From positions 1 to 64,000 of the forward strand of contig CAZXIN010000029.1 of assembly GCA_964640795.1 (NCBI GenBank): a stretch of 64,000 nt of DNA, written 5' to 3'. Below, in pieces: positions 1 through 9,297 of this stretch; position 1 is the first letter of the stretch, and every line of letters starts with the position of its first letter. The translations under genes and the position numbers were made by a program. The notes under the pieces were generated by a model. That model ran no database searches. It was not told the DNA's origin and saw only the letters and a list, made by a program, of their open reading frames with translations. The DNA comes from M269 sp964640795 (GTDB lineage: Bacteria > Pseudomonadota > Gammaproteobacteria > Enterobacterales > Alteromonadaceae).

Positions 1-62
1 TCAGATGTTGTTCTGTGAGCATTCAAGCGCATTCTGCGTAAATCTCTACCTGTCATATACAT
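1..62 (-). CDS. HTH (XRE-like) regulator, N-terminal fragment
   Basis: Only the first 20 codons are inside the window; the gene continues past position 1. The visible peptide reads MYMTGRDLRRMRLNAHRTTS, which matches the usual opening of a lambda-repressor-like (XRE/Cro) helix-turn-helix domain (M-T-G-x-x-L-R-x-x-R-x-x-A). An AGGGG ribosome binding site lies 8 nt before the ATG at 62. A second in-frame ATG at 56 is possible. Family assignment rests on this short segment and is an inference; nothing can be said about target genes. Confidence 0.5.
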   Translation of the reverse strand, partial: MYMTGRDLRRMRLNAHRTTS

Positions 63-373
63 TTGCAATACCCCTACTTATTTTTAATTAAACACCATTG
101 TGTCTTTGACGGGAGACATAATAAAAAAAATAATGTGGAATGCGTTACACACGGTAAAGAAAATCTTTCTCTGGGCAAAAAAATTTTAAAAACCTTTGAA
201 ATACAAAGGTTTAAAAGGTTAGTTTTTTTACTAAATATGGCCGTGATTTATGACGCAAGCACCAGTCGCTTTCATTTAACCTCAATCTTCCTATTTTGGC
301 GGTAAAAACCGTCACTAATTTACGACACTATATTCTTCGATAAGAGGAGGACATTAGAGCCTGTTCAAGTTTT

Positions 374-442
374 GTTCTAAATAAACGCTTTTATGAAGCA
401 TACGGAAGGCAGCGTTTGTTTGCGCTTTAACTGCGTTAGAAC
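374..442. repeat. Imperfect palindrome, possible dispersed repeat
   Basis: Outer arms GTTCTAA (374-380) and TTAGAAC (436-442) enclose inner arms AAACGC (383-388) and GCGTTT (412-417). The arms are nested, so the stretch could fold into a two-part stem. It carries no gene and is not next to a T-run. It may be a remnant of a small mobile repeat or a structured RNA element; only a genome-wide search could tell. Confidence 0.3.
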
Positions 443-583
443 CTATTCGTAGGCCACTGAAGGGATGCAGGAACTAGAATAACGCTGGAAGTTGTTATCG
501 AGAACACCACTTACCACTGTTTCTATCTTGGCCGAAAAGCAAGTAAACGGCTGAAAAATCAAACACGCTCTAGTATGGAGAGA

Positions 584-604
584 TAAAAGCTCGTTAAAAC
601 GAGC
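584..604 (-). terminator. Intrinsic terminator of rnr-rlmB
   Basis: Read on the minus strand, GCTCGT-TTTA-ACGAGC forms a 6-bp stem with a 4-nt loop, followed by TTTTAT. It begins 2 nt after the rlmB stop codon. Confidence 0.7.
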
Positions 605-606
605 AA

Positions 607-1347
607 TTATAAGAGTCGCTGTCGCACAATTTCATACAGGCTAATGCCTGTTGCAACAGATACATTGAGGCTTGAAACAGAACCAGACATAGGAAGCTTT
701 ATCAGTTCATCACAATTCTCCCTTGTTAGACGTCTCATACCTTTACCCTCTGCTCCCATCACTAGAGCTAGAGGTCCAGTTAGTGATGCTTGATAAATCG
801 TTTGTTCGGCTTCTCCTGCTGTTCCAACAACCCAAACCCCAGCTTGTTGGATATCACGTAACGTCCTTGACAGGTTAGTCACTTGAATAAGTGGAACCAC
901 TTCCGCAGCTCCACAAGCAACTTTGCGAACAGTCGGTGTCAACGCAGCAGATTTGTCTTTAGGCACAATAACAGCATGTGCGCCAGCTGCATCAGCGGAA
1001 CGCAAGCAAGCACCTAAGTTATGAGGATCAGTCACCCCATCAAGTACCAATAAAAAAGGTAAGGGCTGACTTTCGATAATAGTATCAAGATCTTTTTCAT
1101 CTAAGACTTTGCCGGGCTTCGCTCGGGCAACAACCCCTTGATGTTGCTCTCCTTTGGTTTTTTCATCAAGCACCTTACGTTGGCAAAACTGAATGGAAAT
1201 ACCAAAACGGCGGGCTTGATTAACCAAATGGTTAAACCTTGTGTCATCCCGACCTTTGAGAAGATAAAGCTCGATAATGCGTTCAGGTTCTCTTTCTAAT
1301 ACCGCCTCTAAAGCATGGATACCATAAAGCCACTCTTGTTGAGCCAT
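607..1347 (-). CDS. rlmB: 23S rRNA (guanosine-2'-O-)-methyltransferase RlmB
   Basis: Methylates the 2'-O of G2251 in the peptidyl-transferase loop of 23S rRNA using S-adenosylmethionine. At 246 residues it has the normal length for the SpoU/TrmH family: an N-terminal substrate-binding domain (about 1-75), then the knotted SPOUT domain. The three SpoU motifs are visible: LDGVTDPHNLGACLRSADA, the VMGAEGKGM segment, and LPMSGSVSSLNVSVATGI near the C-terminus. The ATG directly abuts the rnr stop codon, with no gap, so the two genes share an mRNA as in many gammaproteobacteria. A terminator follows at 584-604. Confidence 0.96.
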   Translation of the reverse strand: MAQQEWLYGIHALEAVLEREPERIIELYLLKGRDDTRFNHLVNQARRFGISIQFCQRKVLDEKTKGEQHQGVVARAKPGKVLDEKDLDTIIESQPLPFLLVLDGVTDPHNLGACLRSADAAGAHAVIVPKDKSAALTPTVRKVACGAAEVVPLIQVTNLSRTLRDIQQAGVWVVGTAGEAEQTIYQASLTGPLALVMGAEGKGMRRLTRENCDELIKLPMSGSVSSLNVSVATGISLYEIVRQRLL

Positions 1348-3723
1348 CTATCTTTTTCCTCTTGATGAAGCAGGTTTATTTTTACTACCTTTAGATTTTT
1401 TTGATTTGGATCTCGAACTCGGCTTCGCAGGCCGTTTACTGTTATTCCTTTTTGGCGCCGTTGAAGTACCCCGATTCGATGTAGACTTTTCTGATCCCTT
1501 ATTTGTCATCCTGCTTTTATTCTTTTTATGTTTCTTTATTGCTTGATTGCTATCTGGCAGATCTAATATGAAATCAATTTTTCTGTCATCTAGGTTCACT
1601 GAGGCTACTTTTACCGACAATTCATCACCTAAGCGATAAATAACACCCCGGCTTTCACCTACTAAGCGCTGTTTAACTTCATCATAATGATAATAGTCAT
1701 TATCCAAACTCGTGATATGTACTAAGCCGTCAATATGGAACTCGGTCAGGCGAACAAAAAAACCAAAATTAGTCACCGAAGCAATGACGCCATCAAAGCT
1801 ATCACCAACATGGTCTTGCATAAACTCACATTTTAACCAATCACTTACGTCACGCGTCGCATCATCTGCGCGTCGTTCAGCCATTGAACACGATTCTCCT
1901 AAAGCTTCAACCTCATCAACAGAGTAACTTTTAGCACCTTGTGTTTTTTCACCATTTTTCTTCTTTAACACAGCTTTTATCGCTCGATGCACAATCAGAT
2001 CAGGATAGCGGCGTATTGGCGATGTAAAGTGTGCATAAGCTTCTAAGGCTAAGCCAAAATGGCCAATATTCTCGCGATCATAAACTGCTTGCTTCATTGA
2101 GCGGAGCAGCATCGTTTGTATCAACTCTTGATCTGGACGTTCACCTACTTTAGATAAAACATTACCTAACAATCCGGGTGTTACGTCATCACCTAAGCCA
2201 TGTTGAATACCTACCTCACTCAAGTATGACTTAAACGCCAGTAAACGGTCTGCGTCAGGCTCATCATGAATACGATATAACCCTTCTGCTTTATGTTCCT
2301 GCAGAAAACTTGCTGTGGCGACATTGGCCATTATCATGCATTCTTCGATAAGCTTATGAGCATCATTTCGAACAACAGGAACGATATAATCGATTTTGCG
2401 TTGGGCATCAAAAACAAATTTACTCTCTTGAGTTTCAAATTCGATAGCTCCTCGTCCTTGCCGAGCCTTACGCAACACCTTAAACAAGCTATATAGCTCT
2501 CTTAAATGAGGAACAAAATCTTGATAACGTTTATGAAGCTCTGGATCTCCCTCTAATATCGCAGCAACTTTGGTATAAGTTAACCGTGCTTTTGAATTCA
2601 TCACGGCTTCATAAAAACGATAGCCCTCCAGCTTACCCTTAGCATCGATTGACATTTCACAGGTCATACACAACCTATCAACATCTGGATTCAAAGAGCA
2701 AAGGCCATTAGAAAGCGCTTCCGGTAACATAGGAATCACTTGATCAGGAAAATAAACCGATGTTCCTCTATTTTGAGCTTCATCATCGAGTGCTGTCCCA
2801 GTACGCACATAATAGCTCACATCGGCAATAGCGACCCATAACGTCCATCCACCAGCTTCATTAAGTTGGCAGAATACAGCATCATCGAAATCTCTCGCGT
2901 CTTCACCGTCAATGGTCACTAAAGGCATATCACGCAAATCTATACGACCGACCTTAGCCTTTTCTTCAACGGTCTCTGACAGCTTCTTGATTTGACGTTT
3001 AACACCTTGAGGCCATTGATGAGGAATATCGAATGTGCGTAACGCCATTTCGATTTCCATTCCCGGTGCCATATGATCACCTAGCACTTCTATCACTTTA
3101 CCCACAGCATTACGACGATGCCTTGGCCGCTCGATAATCTCAACGACAACCACATTTCCTTGCCGAGCCCCTTGATTCTTGCCGTCTAAAATGAAAATCT
3201 CTTGGCATATGCGGCTATCATCGGGTACAACAATACCAACCCCATTTTCCAGATGAAAACGGCCAACAATAGCCTCTGCACGCGGCTCGAGTAGTCGGAC
3301 AATCTTGGCTTCCGTCCGCCCTTTAGAAGATGCATTTGTTTCTTTGGCAAGAACAAGATCACCCGGCAAATAGATTTGCATCTGCCCAATAGGGATAAAT
3401 AGATCTTTACCACCGCCTTCTTTAGCGAGAAACCCAAAGCCGTCTCTATGACCAATAATGCGCCCTTTAATCAAGTCAGACTGGTCAGCGACTTCATATT
3501 TTTTTTGACGGTTAAAAAGTATCTGGCCTTCTCTTTCCATAGCTCGCAACCGTCTTTGGATACCCACTCGAGAATCTTCGTCATTAGCATTTACCAGGTG
3601 GCAGATATCCATAAAGCTTAACGCTTGTTTTTTATCTGTAAGGATCTGTAAAAGGTATTCGCGACTTGCAACTGGGTTTTCGTATTTCTGTTGTTCGCGC
3701 TTAAAGTGAGGGTCTTGACTCAT
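1348..3723 (-). CDS. rnr: Ribonuclease R
   Basis: Processive 3'-5' exoribonuclease that degrades structured RNA, including defective rRNA and mRNA. Domains in order: N-terminal winged helix (about 20-80), two cold-shock domains (about 85-225), the RNB catalytic domain with the metal-binding aspartate cluster DGEDARDFDDAV at 272-283, an S1 domain (about 640-725), and a Lys/Ser/Arg-rich tail from about 735 to 791 that probably helps bind RNA or ribosomes. The 791-residue length is normal. A likely -10 element (TATACT on the minus strand, 3751-3756) lies about 28 nt upstream of the ATG; I see no clear Shine-Dalgarno sequence. rlmB follows immediately. Confidence 0.97.
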   Translation of the reverse strand: MSQDPHFKREQQKYENPVASREYLLQILTDKKQALSFMDICHLVNANDEDSRVGIQRRLRAMEREGQILFNRQKKYEVADQSDLIKGRIIGHRDGFGFLAKEGGGKDLFIPIGQMQIYLPGDLVLAKETNASSKGRTEAKIVRLLEPRAEAIVGRFHLENGVGIVVPDDSRICQEIFILDGKNQGARQGNVVVVEIIERPRHRRNAVGKVIEVLGDHMAPGMEIEMALRTFDIPHQWPQGVKRQIKKLSETVEEKAKVGRIDLRDMPLVTIDGEDARDFDDAVFCQLNEAGGWTLWVAIADVSYYVRTGTALDDEAQNRGTSVYFPDQVIPMLPEALSNGLCSLNPDVDRLCMTCEMSIDAKGKLEGYRFYEAVMNSKARLTYTKVAAILEGDPELHKRYQDFVPHLRELYSLFKVLRKARQGRGAIEFETQESKFVFDAQRKIDYIVPVVRNDAHKLIEECMIMANVATASFLQEHKAEGLYRIHDEPDADRLLAFKSYLSEVGIQHGLGDDVTPGLLGNVLSKVGERPDQELIQTMLLRSMKQAVYDRENIGHFGLALEAYAHFTSPIRRYPDLIVHRAIKAVLKKKNGEKTQGAKSYSVDEVEALGESCSMAERRADDATRDVSDWLKCEFMQDHVGDSFDGVIASVTNFGFFVRLTEFHIDGLVHITSLDNDYYHYDEVKQRLVGESRGVIYRLGDELSVKVASVNLDDRKIDFILDLPDSNQAIKKHKKNKSRMTNKGSEKSTSNRGTSTAPKRNNSKRPAKPSSRSKSKKSKGSKNKPASSRGKR

Positions 3724-3832
3724 TGACTGTTACAAAAAGAGGTTTTATAGAGTATACCTAATCTCTAACGACTTAGCTGCTTAATATGACGTATGTTGAT
3801 CAGTCTCGACTGCAGTCCGTCACACAATGGCT

Positions 3833-4453
3833 TTAACTGTCCAAAGGCCTCTTTGCATTGCGTACACTCTTCGGACTCATCAAGCGCTCTAAACCATCTA
3901 AACAAACCTCAATACGATCATGGGTTTCTTTATCGGCTGTTATTGAGTTATACAGCCAATGATAAGCATCTTCATAATCATAGGGGCTACCAAAACCATC
4001 AACAAACATCTCTGCTAGTTGAATTTGGCCTTTTTGATTACCAAGATAGCTTGATTCATAGAAATAGCTGACAGCTTTCTCACTGTCTACCTGAACAAAC
4101 TTTCCATCACGATAGTAACGCCCTAACTGTTCAAAAGCTGCCGCCAGACCTTGCTCAGCCGCCAAGTTCATATAATAGATACCGCGTTCTGCATCTGTTT
4201 CAACGCAAACACCCCAAGCCAACATATCCCCCCATAGGAACTGATAAGCCGGTATTTTCAACGTCTGTGCTCTCGCTTCAATATCTTGCACTAACTGACA
4301 ATCGTCCAACACCACACGAGATAGGTGTTCGTTGCGGTTAATCAATCGAATCAACTCATCCTGACTATACAGCTGAACAGCTTTAATCTCTCGATTCTGT
4401 GCTATTAACTGAAAGCTCATCAAAATAAATAATAACGGTAGTAACTTATACAT
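3833..4453 (-). CDS. motX: Sodium-type flagellar motor protein MotX
   Basis: Predicted periplasmic protein of 206 residues with an N-terminal signal peptide (about 1-18, ending near LIAQN) and Sel1-like repeats (about 65-185). In Vibrio, MotX forms the T-ring with MotY and is needed to assemble the PomAB sodium stator on the polar flagellum. Characteristic segments are ELIRLINRNEHL, CQLVQDIEARA, the FLWGDMLAWGVCVE motif, LEQLGRYY-like repeats and YDYEDAYHWLYNSITAD. It lies upstream of rnr on the same strand, the neighbourhood seen in Shewanella and Vibrio relatives. No stator or motY gene is in the window. Confidence 0.9.
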   Translation of the reverse strand: MYKLLPLLFILMSFQLIAQNREIKAVQLYSQDELIRLINRNEHLSRVVLDDCQLVQDIEARAQTLKIPAYQFLWGDMLAWGVCVETDAERGIYYMNLAAEQGLAAAFEQLGRYYRDGKFVQVDSEKAVSYFYESSYLGNQKGQIQLAEMFVDGFGSPYDYEDAYHWLYNSITADKETHDRIEVCLDGLERLMSPKSVRNAKRPLDS

Positions 4454-4556
4454 AACGATCTGTTTGTCGGCATTTATTAGTTAACTTATCGACCAATGCT
4501 CAAAATTGTAAAGTCAATAATTTTGAGTATGGCAAACTCATTGAACATATTCTAAC

Positions 4557-6872
4557 TTAAACGATAAAGCGCGAAACACTCTCTTTCATTGTATTAGACA
4601 TATCGTGGAGACTGTTTGTTGATGACGATATTTCTCCCATCATTGATTGCACTTCATTAGCATCATCGGCCAATTCCATCATGCGCTGATTGATACCATC
4701 ACAGGTATACTTTTGCTCTTCACTAGCAGATGCCACCATCTGATTAACATCAGCCATATGGCTTATCATCTCCTGCAACTCGACCAAGGCAGAACTAACC
4801 GACTCCACCAATTGTATGCCTCCTTCTGCAGATGATGATGCTAATTGCATAGAATCAACAGATTGATTCGCAGCTGTCGTTAATTCACCAATCTTTGACT
4901 GTATCTCAACGGTGCTATCTTGTGTTCTCGCAGCTAAGGTTCTTACTTCATCTGCTACAACAGAGAAGCCGCGTCCATGCTCACCGGCACGAGCGGCCTC
5001 AATCGCAGCATTCAAAGCGAGAAGATTAGTCTGATCTGCAATCTCATTAATAACCGCTAGCACGCTGCCTATACCCTTAACTTCTTCACGAAGCTTAAGA
5101 ATAATCTGCGCCGATGTTTTTACCTCATCCACCAGCATTTTTATGTTATTAGCCGCTTCTTGTGCTCGCTGTGAGTTTTCTAGTGTATTGTTACGAGCGA
5201 GACTTGTTTGTGAAGAAGCCTCTGAAGAGCGAAGGGTTATTTCATCAATAGCTTGATTAAACTCAGCCAATGATCGGCGCATGTCAGATGCATTCTCTTT
5301 CTGTTTTTCTATGGTTACTCTTGATTGCTCCGTCGCAACTTTCAACTGGGAGCTCGAACTAGCCACTGTGTCTGCATTCTCTTTAGTTGCTTTAACCGTA
5401 TTGGCTATATCACCAATAAAAGTATTAAACCCATCAGCTATTTGATTAAGCTCAGGAATGTTCCGTTTAGGAATTCTGCTTGTTAAGTTTGCTTCTCCTG
5501 AGTTCAAATCAGAAAAGCTGTCCCTTAAGTTACAAATAGGTCTTTGAAGGAAATTAGCAAGCAAATAGGAGACAACCAAGCCAGCAAGCACCAGAAACAC
5601 GCCAAGGACAACAGTCTCTTTAACAATGCTATTTTTAAGCTTTGTCACATCCTGCAATGCTTCGGCTTTGTCTATTTCAGATAAAATGGCCCATGTCATA
5701 TTACCAACCTTTAAAGGCCCATAAGCAGACAACACGGGGACTCCACGATAGTCTTCAAAAGTAGCAAAACCATTTTTACCTGATAATGCTTGTTTAACAC
5801 CAATTGAGTCAACTTGCTGCAAAGAAATACTGGTTTCTTTAGCTTTTATCTCATCTAACGCAGGCATATTGGCTTTGTTTAATGCATCAAAATAGGCCGC
5901 TTTGTCCTCAACGAAGAAACGACTCTCATTTCTCAGCGTGCCGTTTTCGCCAACCAAGTAAGTCTCACCGCTTTCACCAAACCCTTTGTTCAACCAATCT
6001 TGCTGTTGTGTCATCACATTGTTCAACCTATCTATTGGCATCTGATAAATGAGCACAGCAATTGTCAATCCATTCTCTACTATCGGCGAAGCTATAAAGC
6101 TCGCAGCATTATTGTAAGACGGTAGGTAAGGTTTAAAATCGGTCAAGTGCGCCTGCTCTGGCCCAAGGCTTAAAGCTCTCTTAAATGCTTCTCCGATACC
6201 GGTTTTAGCGTATGGACCAGACTTCAAATTAGTCGCAAAATCCAATTCTTTAAATACGCTATAAACCACGTTCCCAGTGTCCGCATCGACAATGAAAATA
6301 TCGTAGTACCCAAACTTATTTAAGAAATTCCTGATACTAGGATGGTAGAACTTATGAAATTTCGCGTAGTCTGAGCTATTGTCAGGCGACGTTAACGAAT
6401 CCTTTTCTCCAAGTGGGCTCGCGTTATTAGCAATCAAATCATATTGGAAAGCCAACGCTTGTTGGGATAACGCAGCTACCATTGGCTTGGTATCTATACT
6501 GCCAATATTCTGATTTTCGAACTCTTTTTTAAATTGTTCTTTATAGTAAGTAGCGACATCTTCCTCTTGCTGACTAGTCGTACGCCCTCTTTGCCGAGGA
6601 TAGCTTTCAAAAGCCTCTATCAATTTCTTCGAAGCTGATACCGTGGAGACATCAGAAGCCATGGCAATCAATTGCTTATTAATGGTTTCGAAATACTCGG
6701 TCACATTCTGAGATATCAGCTCTTTCTTAGATATCAGATCCAATTCGGCCCGATGCTCCAGAGAGCTTTTCATATCGATCAGCGCCCCACGCCCTAATGC
6801 AATACTGATGACCACAACAGAGCAAAAAACCAATATAGACATGGAAAGGATTAATCGTAATTTTAAACTCAT
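4557..6872 (-). CDS. Methyl-accepting chemotaxis protein with periplasmic sensor domain
   Basis: Transmembrane chemoreceptor of 771 residues. One membrane helix lies at about 7-27, then a large periplasmic region (about 30-415) with Cache-like character (GESGETYLVGENG, AYGPLKVGNMTWAILSEID), a second helix at about 420-442, a HAMP linker (FLQRPICNLRDSFSDL), and a long cytoplasmic coiled-coil signalling domain. The CheA/CheW-binding hairpin tip IADQTNLLALNAAIEAARAG is perfectly conserved. The protein ends in VSRFIV without a CheR-tethering pentapeptide. It is a monocistronic-looking gene next to motX, consistent with a motile cell. The ligand cannot be predicted. Confidence 0.93.
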   Translation of the reverse strand: MSLKLRLILSMSILVFCSVVVISIALGRGALIDMKSSLEHRAELDLISKKELISQNVTEYFETINKQLIAMASDVSTVSASKKLIEAFESYPRQRGRTTSQQEEDVATYYKEQFKKEFENQNIGSIDTKPMVAALSQQALAFQYDLIANNASPLGEKDSLTSPDNSSDYAKFHKFYHPSIRNFLNKFGYYDIFIVDADTGNVVYSVFKELDFATNLKSGPYAKTGIGEAFKRALSLGPEQAHLTDFKPYLPSYNNAASFIASPIVENGLTIAVLIYQMPIDRLNNVMTQQQDWLNKGFGESGETYLVGENGTLRNESRFFVEDKAAYFDALNKANMPALDEIKAKETSISLQQVDSIGVKQALSGKNGFATFEDYRGVPVLSAYGPLKVGNMTWAILSEIDKAEALQDVTKLKNSIVKETVVLGVFLVLAGLVVSYLLANFLQRPICNLRDSFSDLNSGEANLTSRIPKRNIPELNQIADGFNTFIGDIANTVKATKENADTVASSSSQLKVATEQSRVTIEKQKENASDMRRSLAEFNQAIDEITLRSSEASSQTSLARNNTLENSQRAQEAANNIKMLVDEVKTSAQIILKLREEVKGIGSVLAVINEIADQTNLLALNAAIEAARAGEHGRGFSVVADEVRTLAARTQDSTVEIQSKIGELTTAANQSVDSMQLASSSAEGGIQLVESVSSALVELQEMISHMADVNQMVASASEEQKYTCDGINQRMMELADDANEVQSMMGEISSSTNSLHDMSNTMKESVSRFIV

Positions 6873-7007
6873 AGATTTTCTAAGTATTTTAGGGGGTTGC
6901 GCTCAATATAATCGAAACATCATACAATTTGCATAAGAAAATTAACCCAATCTGTCATATCTTCTTCACAAAACATCAACAGGCACTTTTTATTAAGAAA
7001 TCAAAAA

Positions 7008-7841
7008 TTAACCAGACCAGTCGATACTCGACAGCTTTTCCAATGCATCTATACTTTCCGAATGCTCTGAGTAACAGAGGCCAATTTGTCTTGTAAACTC
7101 GAATTCTTCTAAAGACCTGAATTCAACATCAGATTGGCTTAATAACTCAGGATACTTAGGAAGCAATGCACAACCTAAACCCGCTTTCACCAAACCAATG
7201 GCATATTCAACCGTCTGAATTTTCGCTCTAACTTCAATACTAATCCGATGCTTGCTGAGTTGCTTTTCGAACATAGGCCATGCATCACATGTTGTCCTTT
7301 GTACAAACGGAATACTCTCCAAATGTTGGATTAACAACTCCTTTTTAAGCGCTAACTCATGAGAGGCAGGAATGGCAATCACATAACTCTCGTCCCACAT
7401 GGGAAAAAATGTCTCATCGTGAAGTTTAAGCTCTCGATTGATAATCTTTGCATCGGCATCTTCTTCTGGAGGAACAAGCGTCAGTTCCATGTTTTCTTGC
7501 GCAGACATAAAACGTTTCAATAGGGTGGTCATTCTCTCAACACTCAACCCCTTAACGAGCCCTAGCCTAAACGGTTCTTTTTGTTGTTGCTGAGAGAACT
7601 TCTGCTTTATCGCAGCAGCTTGTGATAATAGCTGCTTTGCTTGTAAATATAGCTCTTTACCTGAATCTGTCGGGACTACGCCTCGCGCATGGCGTTTGAA
7701 AAGTTCACAACTTAATTCAGTTTCTAAATGCTTGATTGATGCAGACACTGAAGGTTGTGCCACATAGCCAGCTCGTGCGGCCGCGCTAACGCTGCCGTTT
7801 TCATACACCAAGGTAAAATAATGTAACGATCGTAAATCCAT
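7008..7841 (-). CDS. LysR-family regulator, divergent from gcdH
   Basis: LysR-type transcriptional regulator of 277 residues: winged HTH at about 1-60 (FTLVYENGSVSAAARAGYVAQPSVSASIKHLE) and an effector-binding domain (about 88-275). It is transcribed divergently from gcdH with a 164-bp shared region that contains a perfect 8-bp inverted repeat (7899-7921). In Pseudomonas and Burkholderia a LysR protein (GcdR) lies divergent to gcdH and responds to glutarate; by position this is the equivalent, which is inference. The effector domain is slightly short compared with the usual 295-310 residues of the family. Confidence 0.88.
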   Translation of the reverse strand: MDLRSLHYFTLVYENGSVSAAARAGYVAQPSVSASIKHLETELSCELFKRHARGVVPTDSGKELYLQAKQLLSQAAAIKQKFSQQQQKEPFRLGLVKGLSVERMTTLLKRFMSAQENMELTLVPPEEDADAKIINRELKLHDETFFPMWDESYVIAIPASHELALKKELLIQHLESIPFVQRTTCDAWPMFEKQLSKHRISIEVRAKIQTVEYAIGLVKAGLGCALLPKYPELLSQSDVEFRSLEEFEFTRQIGLCYSEHSESIDALEKLSSIDWSG

Positions 7842-7898
7842 ATAAAGCTCTTGCTATCGATATAACTCCCTATCAATGTATAGTGTATAAAAAGCTTA

Positions 7899-7921
7899 AG
7901 CTATAGAAATTAACTATAGCT
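7899..7921. promoter_or_regulatory. Putative LysR operator between the regulator and gcdH
   Basis: Perfect inverted repeat AGCTATAG-N7-CTATAGCT. Its inner part gives the ATAG-N7-CTAT form typical of LysR recognition sites (T-N11-A core). It lies 57 nt upstream of the regulator ATG and about 85 nt upstream of the gcdH ATG, the normal arrangement for a divergently acting LysR protein. Confidence 0.6.
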
Positions 7922-8005
7922 CATAAAGCTTTTTGATATTTTTGCATCTATTCGCTTAGTCGTATGATGCTTAACAAATTCATTTCGACTCACATTAGGT
8001 GCCCT

Positions 8006-9196
8006 ATGACTAACAAAGCCTCTAAGCCTCAATTTGATTGGCAAGATCCACTTTTACTTGAATCTCAACTATCAGAAGAAGAGCGATTAGTCAGAGACAC
8101 TGCGCACCAATACTGCCAAGAGAAACTGCAAACTCGCGTGTTGATGGCCAACCGAAATGAAGTCTTTGATCGAGAGATCATGAACGAATTGGGCGAGCTT
8201 GGCTTATTAGGTGCTACTTTGCCAGAGAAGTATGGTTGTGCTGGCGTCAACTACGTTACCTACGGCTTAGTGGCACGCGAGGTTGAGCGTGTGGACAGCG
8301 GCTATAGAAGTGCCATGAGCGTACAAAGCTCTTTAGTGATGCATCCCATTTATGAGTACGGTAATGAAGAACAGCGCATGAAGTACCTACCTAAATTAGC
8401 GTCAGGTGAATGGGTAGGATGCTTTGGCTTGACTGAACCAGACTCTGGTTCAGACCCTGCCAGCATGACAACACGCGCTAAAGCAGTCGATGGTGGTTAT
8501 CAGTTAACTGGCAACAAAATGTGGATCACGAACTCACCCATCGCTGATGTCTTCGTCGTTTGGGGCAAACTTGATGGTGTCATTACAGGCTTTATTCTAG
8601 AAAAAGGCATGGAAGGACTATCAGCCCCCAAAATCGAAGGTAAGTTTTCGCTGAGAGCATCGATTACTGGTGAGATTGTTATGGACAACGTCTTTGTTCC
8701 TGAAGAGAATCGCTTACCTAACGCAAGAGGCTTGGGCGGTCCTTTCGGCTGCTTAAACAAAGCCAGATATGGCATTGCATGGGGAGCCTTAGGTGCTGCA
8801 GAGTTTTGCTGGCATGCTGCACGCCAATATACCTTGGACAGGAGTCAATTTGGCAGACCACTTGCCGCAACCCAGCTCATTCAGAAAAAACTCGCCGACA
8901 TGCAAACCGAGATCAACATAGGCCTTAGCTCCTGTTTAATGGCCGGAAGAGCAATGGATGCAGGTCTACTTGCTCCTGAAAGTATTTCTCTGATAAAACG
9001 TAACTCCTGTGGTAAAGCACTTGAAATAGCACGCATAGCTCGTGACATGCACGGTGGTAATGGTATTGCTGACGAGTTCCACGTCATCCGACACGCAATG
9101 AACCTTGAGGCTGTTAATACCTATGAAGGCACTCATGACGTTCACGCACTCATCTTAGGCCGCGCACAAACTGGGCTACAAGCATTTAGTGTTTAG
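8006..9196 (+). CDS. gcdH: Glutaryl-CoA dehydrogenase
   Basis: FAD-dependent decarboxylating acyl-CoA dehydrogenase that converts glutaryl-CoA to crotonyl-CoA in lysine, tryptophan and glutarate breakdown. I chose the ATG at 8006 (protein MTNKASKPQFDWQDPLL, 396 residues) because AGGT lies 5 nt upstream and this is where glutaryl-CoA dehydrogenases normally begin; an ATG at 7964 would add 14 poorly conserved residues. Family marks are FDWQDPLLLESQLSEEERLVRD, CFGLTEPDSGSDPASM, KMWITNSPIADVFVVW, and the catalytic-glutamate segment NTYEGTHDVHALILGRAQTG. It sits divergent from a LysR gene, 101 bp upstream of the fused E1 gene. Confidence 0.95.
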   Translation: MTNKASKPQFDWQDPLLLESQLSEEERLVRDTAHQYCQEKLQTRVLMANRNEVFDREIMNELGELGLLGATLPEKYGCAGVNYVTYGLVAREVERVDSGYRSAMSVQSSLVMHPIYEYGNEEQRMKYLPKLASGEWVGCFGLTEPDSGSDPASMTTRAKAVDGGYQLTGNKMWITNSPIADVFVVWGKLDGVITGFILEKGMEGLSAPKIEGKFSLRASITGEIVMDNVFVPEENRLPNARGLGGPFGCLNKARYGIAWGALGAAEFCWHAARQYTLDRSQFGRPLAATQLIQKKLADMQTEINIGLSSCLMAGRAMDAGLLAPESISLIKRNSCGKALEIARIARDMHGGNGIADEFHVIRHAMNLEAVNTYEGTHDVHALILGRAQTGLQAFSV

Positions 9197-9223
9197 TAAC
9201 GCTACAACTAAATCATAAAATTC

Positions 9224-9251
9224 GTACCAAAACCATCTTGATGATTGGTAC
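9224..9251. repeat. Hairpin between gcdH and the E1 gene
   Basis: GTACCAA (9224-9230) pairs with TTGGTAC (9245-9251), with an inner ATC/GAT pairing. No T-run follows, so it is not a clear terminator; it could attenuate or stabilise a gcdH-E1 read-through transcript. Confidence 0.35.
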
Positions 9252-9297
9252 GGATAACCTTTAGTGCATTTATCTTGCGAAATAGGGCCGATGAGTC

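Larger units (their letters stand above)
63..606. other. Intergenic region with inverted repeats, no convincing gene
   Basis: I see no gene with a supported start here; an 80-codon frame at 63-305 has no recognisable product. The stretch holds a 9-bp perfect inverted repeat, AAACCTTTG/CAAAGGTTT, at 190-212, upstream of the HTH gene and a plausible operator or weak hairpin. A nested imperfect palindrome lies at 374-442 (GTTCTAA and AAACGC, answered by GCGTTT and TTAGAAC). The rlmB terminator is at 584-604. Confidence 0.5.

Noticed and set aside
63..305. 80-codon plus-strand frame upstream of rlmB
   Set aside because: No ribosome site, low-complexity AT-rich coding and no recognisable product; it also crosses the 9-bp inverted repeat.
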